This document shows, one piece after another, positions 61,901 through 64,000 of a DNA stretch of 64,000 bases; the first letter of the stretch is position 1; each line of letters starts with the position of its first letter. Under the pieces are notes generated by a model that worked only from the letters and a program-made list of their open reading frames with translations, was not told where the DNA came from and did no database searches. A program made the translations under genes and the position numbers. This DNA is from Niveispirillum sp. SYP-B3756 (GTDB lineage Bacteria > Pseudomonadota > Alphaproteobacteria > Azospirillales > Azospirillaceae), in assembly GCF_009495745.1 (NCBI RefSeq), contig NZ_WIDQ01000006.1:1-64000 (forward strand). The letters run 5' to 3'.

Positions 61901-64000
61901 CATAATCCTGGTATTGCAGGGGCAGCGGCGCCAGCGCGCCGCCGGCATAGAGGGTCTCCACCTCCCGCAGGAACGCGGTCAGCGACCAGCCATCGCACAC
62001 CAGATGGTGCATGACCATTTGCAGGATGTGCCGGTCCGGCCCGATGCGCAGCAAGGTGGCGCGCACCGGCGGCCCGCGTTCCAGGTCGAACGGCGCCTCC
62101 GCCCCCGCCGCCAGCAGGCCGGCCACCTGGGTTTCCCCGGCATCGCGCACGTCCAGCATGGTGCCGGTGGCGGCGATGCGCTGCACCGCCCGCCCGTCCT
62201 GTTCCACGAACACGGCCGACAGCACATCATGGCGGGCGATGACGGTCTCGATGGCGCGGGCCAGGGCCGCCACGTTCAGCGGGCCGTCCAGGCGGTACTG
62301 GCCCGGTACGTTGTAAGCGCCACCCAGCGGCAGCATCTTTTCCAACACCCACAGCCGTTCCTGAGCATACGACAGGGGCAGATTGGTGCGACCCAGGCCG
62401 CAGGGGCGGGGCGCATCTGCCGCCGCCACCGCTTTGTCGCCTGCGTCAATGGCGGCGGCCAGGGCGGCCAGGGTGGGATGCTCGAACACCGCACGCACAG
62501 GCAAAGCCTGCGGCTGGCCGGCTGCTGCCAGCGCATCGCGGGCGCGGGTCACCATCCGAATGGCCGAGAGGGAATTGCCACCCTGATCGAAGAAGTGGGA
62601 CGCGCGGGAATAGGGCCCGCCGGCCAGCACATCGGCCCATATCCGGGCCAGCAGGATTTCGATGGCGGTGGCCGGCGCCTCTGCGCCATCCGTGCCGCCG
62701 CCCACAACCTTGTAGCGCGCACCGGCCAGGGCCTGACGGTCGACCTTGCCGTTGGGCGTCACCGGCAGGGCCGGCAGGGCCACAATTTGCGCCGGTACCA
62801 GATGGTCCGGCAATTGCCGTGCCAGGGCGGCACGCGGGTCGGCAAGCGTCGCCCCCTCTCGGGCGACGTAATAGGCCACCAGCCGCGCCTGGCCGTCGTC
62901 ACGCCGCGCCACCACGGCGCAGTCGGCGATGCCGGGCAGAGCGCCCAAGGCGGCCTCCACCTCGCCCGGTTCCACGCGGAAGCCCCGGATTTTTACCTGA
63001 GCGTCCACGCGGCCCAGCAAATCCACGACCAGACCATCGCCGCCGGCCGGATCGGGAACCCAGCGGGCCAGATCACCGGTGCGGTATAGGCGCTCGCTCC
63101 ACCGCAGGCCGTCGAAGGCGAATTCTTGCGTGACGAAGCGCTCTGCCGTCAGGTCAGGCCGGTTGTGATAACCCAGCGCAAGGCCCTCGCCGCCCGTCAG
63201 CAACTCACCCGCCACCCCCGGTGGCACGGGGTTGCCGTGGGCGTCGACAATGTAGACGGTGGTGCCGGAAATGGCGCGGCCCACGGGGACCACATCGCCC
63301 AACGGCCCCGGACCGAAGGCATGGCAGGTGGTGAATGTGGTGTTTTCGGTGGGGCCGTAGCCGTTGATCAGCGTAGTGTCTGGCAACCGGGCCAGCACAT
63401 CGGCTGCCGCACGGCGGGGCATGAAATCACCGCCCGTCAGCAACTGACGGACGCCACGCAAATCATCCAGGCCGTTTTCAACCAGCAGGGTGAACAGGCC
63501 GGCGGTGACCCACAGCGTGGTCACGCCGCTCTCCCGGATGACGCGGCCCAGGGCCAGCAGGTCATCTTCCAGCGGCGGGGCGATCACCAGGGTGCCGCCA
63601 TTCAGCAGCGCCCCCCAGATCTCCAGGGTGGAGGCGTCGAACGATACCGGCGCCAGCATCAGCATCACCTGATCGGCATCCAGGCGGGCGAAATCGGCAT
63701 CCTTCACCAACCGATTGATGCCCCGGTGCGGCACCACCACGCCCTTGGGCCGGCCGGTGGAGCCGGACGTGTACATGATATAGGCGGGACTGTCGGCAGT
63801 GACGCCGGGGGGCACGGGGACCGGTTCCTCCTCCAGATCCAGGTCCGCCATATCAACGATCAGGCGGCGCGCATCCGTCCACGGCGTATCGGCGTCCGCT
63901 GCGGTCAGCAGCAGGCGGATGCCGGAATCCGCCGCCATCCAGGCCAGCCGTTCGGCCGGGTAACGGCGGTCCAGCGGCACATAGGCCGCGCCGCATTTCA
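55992..64000 (-). CDS. Nonribosomal peptide synthetase, N-terminus beyond window (partial)
   Basis: The gene enters from the right edge (frame reads KCGAAYVPLDRRYPAERL at the border, so the apparent start at 63980 is internal). Visible domains in order: A1 (about 62650-64000), PCP1 (DQGGNSLSAIR near 62578), C2 (MHHLVCDGWS near 62000), A2 (TSGSTGVPKG near 60610), PCP2 (ERGGHSLKAVQ near 59445), C3 (WHHIATDGWS near 58853), A3 (TSGSTGQPKG near 57433) and PCP3 (DLGGYSFLLLR near 56250). No epimerase domain is seen. The C-terminal tail of about 40 Gln/Arg/Ala-rich residues may dock to the KS of the next protein. Hand-read pocket residues suggest a Val-like A1 and a Pro-like A3; A2 is unclear. Confidence 0.92.
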   Translation of the reverse strand, partial: KCGAAYVPLDRRYPAERLAWMAADSGIRLLLTAADADTPWTDARRLIVDMADLDLEEEPVPVPPGVTADSPAYIMYTSGSTGRPKGVVVPHRGINRLVKDADFARLDADQVMLMLAPVSFDASTLEIWGALLNGGTLVIAPPLEDDLLALGRVIRESGVTTLWVTAGLFTLLVENGLDDLRGVRQLLTGGDFMPRRAAADVLARLPDTTLINGYGPTENTTFTTCHAFGPGPLGDVVPVGRAISGTTVYIVDAHGNPVPPGVAGELLTGGEGLALGYHNRPDLTAERFVTQEFAFDGLRWSERLYRTGDLARWVPDPAGGDGLVVDLLGRVDAQVKIRGFRVEPGEVEAALGALPGIADCAVVARRDDGQARLVAYYVAREGATLADPRAALARQLPDHLVPAQIVALPALPVTPNGKVDRQALAGARYKVVGGGTDGAEAPATAIEILLARIWADVLAGGPYSRASHFFDQGGNSLSAIRMVTRARDALAAAGQPQALPVRAVFEHPTLAALAAAIDAGDKAVAAADAPRPCGLGRTNLPLSYAQERLWVLEKMLPLGGAYNVPGQYRLDGPLNVAALARAIETVIARHDVLSAVFVEQDGRAVQRIAATGTMLDVRDAGETQVAGLLAAGAEAPFDLERGPPVRATLLRIGPDRHILQMVMHHLVCDGWSLTAFLREVETLYAGGALAPLPLQYQDYANWHRGWLQGPLPARALDYWRAKLADLPPSLELPTDFPRPAVPSNRGATETLPLDLDTAAVDTLCRQHSVTRFMLFYAAFTAFLYRVTGETDFGVGTPIAGRHHAAVEPLVGFFADNLVLRTPVDDGVAFSTLLAQARTTVLEAFEHQDVPFTTLVEALRPERRLDTTPLFQVMLAVEEDTAFPLRLDGVTATPLAWESPYAKYDLTLSIRTTDSGLMASLEYNTDLFHPISAGRLGRQFATLMAELLADPAQAVDAIDVRPAAERAGLPGLAGTARPRPVGVGLHGLATARPGAPALVYDDTVLTHAQVQAAANRLAHHLIARGLRPGDLVGVHRRRALDLPVLLLGILKAGGGYVPLNPNHPADRLAAILRTATPALILTGPDFPVSDTDCVLVDPDAEAAAIAARSDTDPAVPVDDERSAYVMFTSGSTGVPKGVAVPHRAAVNHQLWFGDVVGLTADDTLLQMTSFDFDASVIEFFAPLTCGGHLVMAPPEAEKDPAALGALIRAHGVTVFQAVPALLQIMADEGILATCPSLRLVCSGGEVLATELQDRLLAQLGAARLLNCYGPTESGIDATWHECAPGAEPRPASVPIGRPVHNMRAYVLDHARRPVAAGLVGDLYLAGMSLATGYLNAPALTEAAFLADPVAGGIMYRTGDRVRVGPDDTLVFLGRADSQVKVRGYRIETAEVEAALNALPAVRESAVIGLKRPGDTEHRLVAFIVGTADEAALRAGLRRTLPDYMVPAHFLVLDALPLVTSGKVDRRRLANLAEPALRDATTTTDRVAPRNGTEQRLAAIWANVLGGDTFGVHDNFFERGGHSLKAVQVVARIRDQWPGMDLSVRHVFEAPTIAGLATLLRPGGAGDGDRPALLPQPRIPGPDGTALMPISYAQRALWFLDRLEEGGRAYTTVDAFVLAGRLDLGALRAALDALVRRHESLRTCFILREGEPCQHILPPLPMPFIHKTTAATADLESLALAEGAQPIDLSREPPLRVSVITLTPDRHLAVLTWHHIATDGWSTGVLVREIGALYTAALAGESLDGALPPLPLQYGDYADWQQRWLASAGFKRQLDYWVEQLAEAPTHLNLCTDRPRPQRQSFRGATLRFTVAADLVRGLASVGQAAGASPFMTLLAVFMVLLHRQSRQEDVLVGTPVANRPASELEGLLGFFTNTLVLRGRLEGNPRFSDFLAQMRRTALDAYANADVPFEKLVDALDPPRSLAHSPLFQAMFNLQNTPRAPLALPGLDLVPVEIDTRTAKFDLLLTLIEAADGGLDGHWEYSTDLFDPATAQRMVDQYLSLLHAVVANADLPLRDMALATPDDTARLLAACQGPAMPNAGNGRLHLLFEATAATQPDRVAVTFNGTDLSYAQLDRRANALAHRLVTLGVRPDTPVGIRLERSLDMVVAMLGILKAGGAYVPLDPALPHARLDYIIGNAGLALVVGSAPEGGLPRGAEAVAVTEEEKTVGPPVANLTPEHLAYVLYTSGSTGQPKGVLMPHRALVNLIRWQVAEPSFAHGLRTLQFTTLGFDVACQEMFACWASAGTLVLMADALRRDVPAMIAQAATWGIQRIFLPFTALQQLAEAWPLATRRPQGLLELITAGERLKVTPSLRALFRDLPDCRLVNQYGPTETHVATALVLPADPDRWPELPRIGRPVANTAVYILDEDGHPLPVGVPGQLWIAGSAVSRGYLGRLDLTEQSFRPNPYGPGMMYATGDLACIRWDGAAPELDFLGRIDAQVKIRGYRIEPEEVERALIAQGRVRDAAVVAWTDGSGEKRLVAYYVPADAAAGDSRVVRDGLAAQVPDYMVPTLWVPLPALPQTRTGKVDRKALPAPDRTGAAPAARITPPRSATEQAVAAIWQSVLQVPQVGLHDNFFDLGGYSFLLLRVLAEVRRQFPAARQVTMVSLFEHPTVQALAHLIDGAQAVALRHRAAQREAQAPLRQDLNQRRTAQRHATSSIAPEEIPS

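Noticed and set aside
59751-63089. Open frame of 1112 codons antisense to the NRPS gene, and a similar one at 56031-59747
   Set aside because: They mirror the repetitive, GC-rich NRPS coding sequence, show Gln/Arg/His-rich low-quality protein and no domain. The minus-strand frames carry all catalytic motifs.
1-64000. CRISPR arrays, tRNA, rRNA or intact insertion sequences
   Set aside because: No regularly spaced direct repeats, no cloverleaf or rRNA signatures and no transposase motifs were seen by eye. A dedicated scan could still find a divergent small RNA.

Overview
The window is about 64 kb of GC-rich DNA. Two large TonB-dependent receptors, Tat-exported hydrolases, many FAD oxidoreductases, LysR/TetR/GntR regulators and a giant NRPS/PKS pair suggest a free-living or plant-associated alphaproteobacterium, probably of the Rhodospirillales/Azospirillum group. 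That assignment is an inference from gene style; the window has no rRNA or tRNA gene. Almost all of it is coding, in tightly packed operons with many ATGA-type overlaps.

Layout. (1) 1-5716: the tail of a secreted repeat-type protein, D-lactate dehydrogenase (dld, minus), and a divergent HlyD plus two ABC-2 permease operon without an ATPase. (2) 5746-20693: a plant-glycoside utilisation locus. A TetR regulator and a GH106 alpha-L-rhamnosidase lie on the minus strand. Opposite them is an eight-gene plus-strand operon: TonB receptor, both subunits of a C-glycoside deglycosidase (TIM-barrel alpha, small beta), Tat-exported GH1 beta-glucosidase, Gfo/Idh/MocA dehydrogenase, second sugar isomerase, MFS carrier and GMC flavo-oxidoreductase. 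Together these could import a glycosylated aromatic compound, trim its O-linked sugars, oxidise the C-linked sugar at C3 and split the C-C bond. (3) 20944-32289: a nine-gene minus-strand operon (aldehyde dehydrogenase, peptide/opine-type binding protein, DSD1-type PLP enzyme, RidA, cupin, two DAO-family oxidases, HGSNAT-like membrane acyltransferase, GNAT) divergent from a LysR gene. It looks like a catabolic unit for an amine or D-amino-acid-like compound of unknown identity.

(4) 32375-47148: a 2-aminoethylphosphonate (AEP) uptake and degradation set (binding protein, ATPase, fused permease, FAD oxidase, phosphonoacetaldehyde hydrolase phnX, class III PLP enzyme resembling PbfA) with a divergent LysR. 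It is followed by a large TonB receptor, a Tat-exported phosphocholine-type phospholipase C and a GntR/UTRA regulator. Three near-identical palindromes (TGGTnTAnACCA type) sit in front of the PLP enzyme, the TonB receptor and the phospholipase C. They suggest that the GntR protein ties these genes into one regulon, possibly for scavenging phospholipid or phosphonolipid head groups. (5) 47563-64000: two overlapping minus-strand megasynthase genes. The first, cut by the window edge, ends A-PCP-C-A-PCP-C-A-PCP. The second is KS-AT-KR-ACP-C-A-PCP-TE. They form an assembly line for a peptide-polyketide hybrid.

A dispersed noncoding repeat of about 100 bp occurs three times (near 252, 9043 and 20794). 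It has two hairpins whose stems change in a compensatory way between copies. One copy overlaps the start codon of the rhamnosidase gene.
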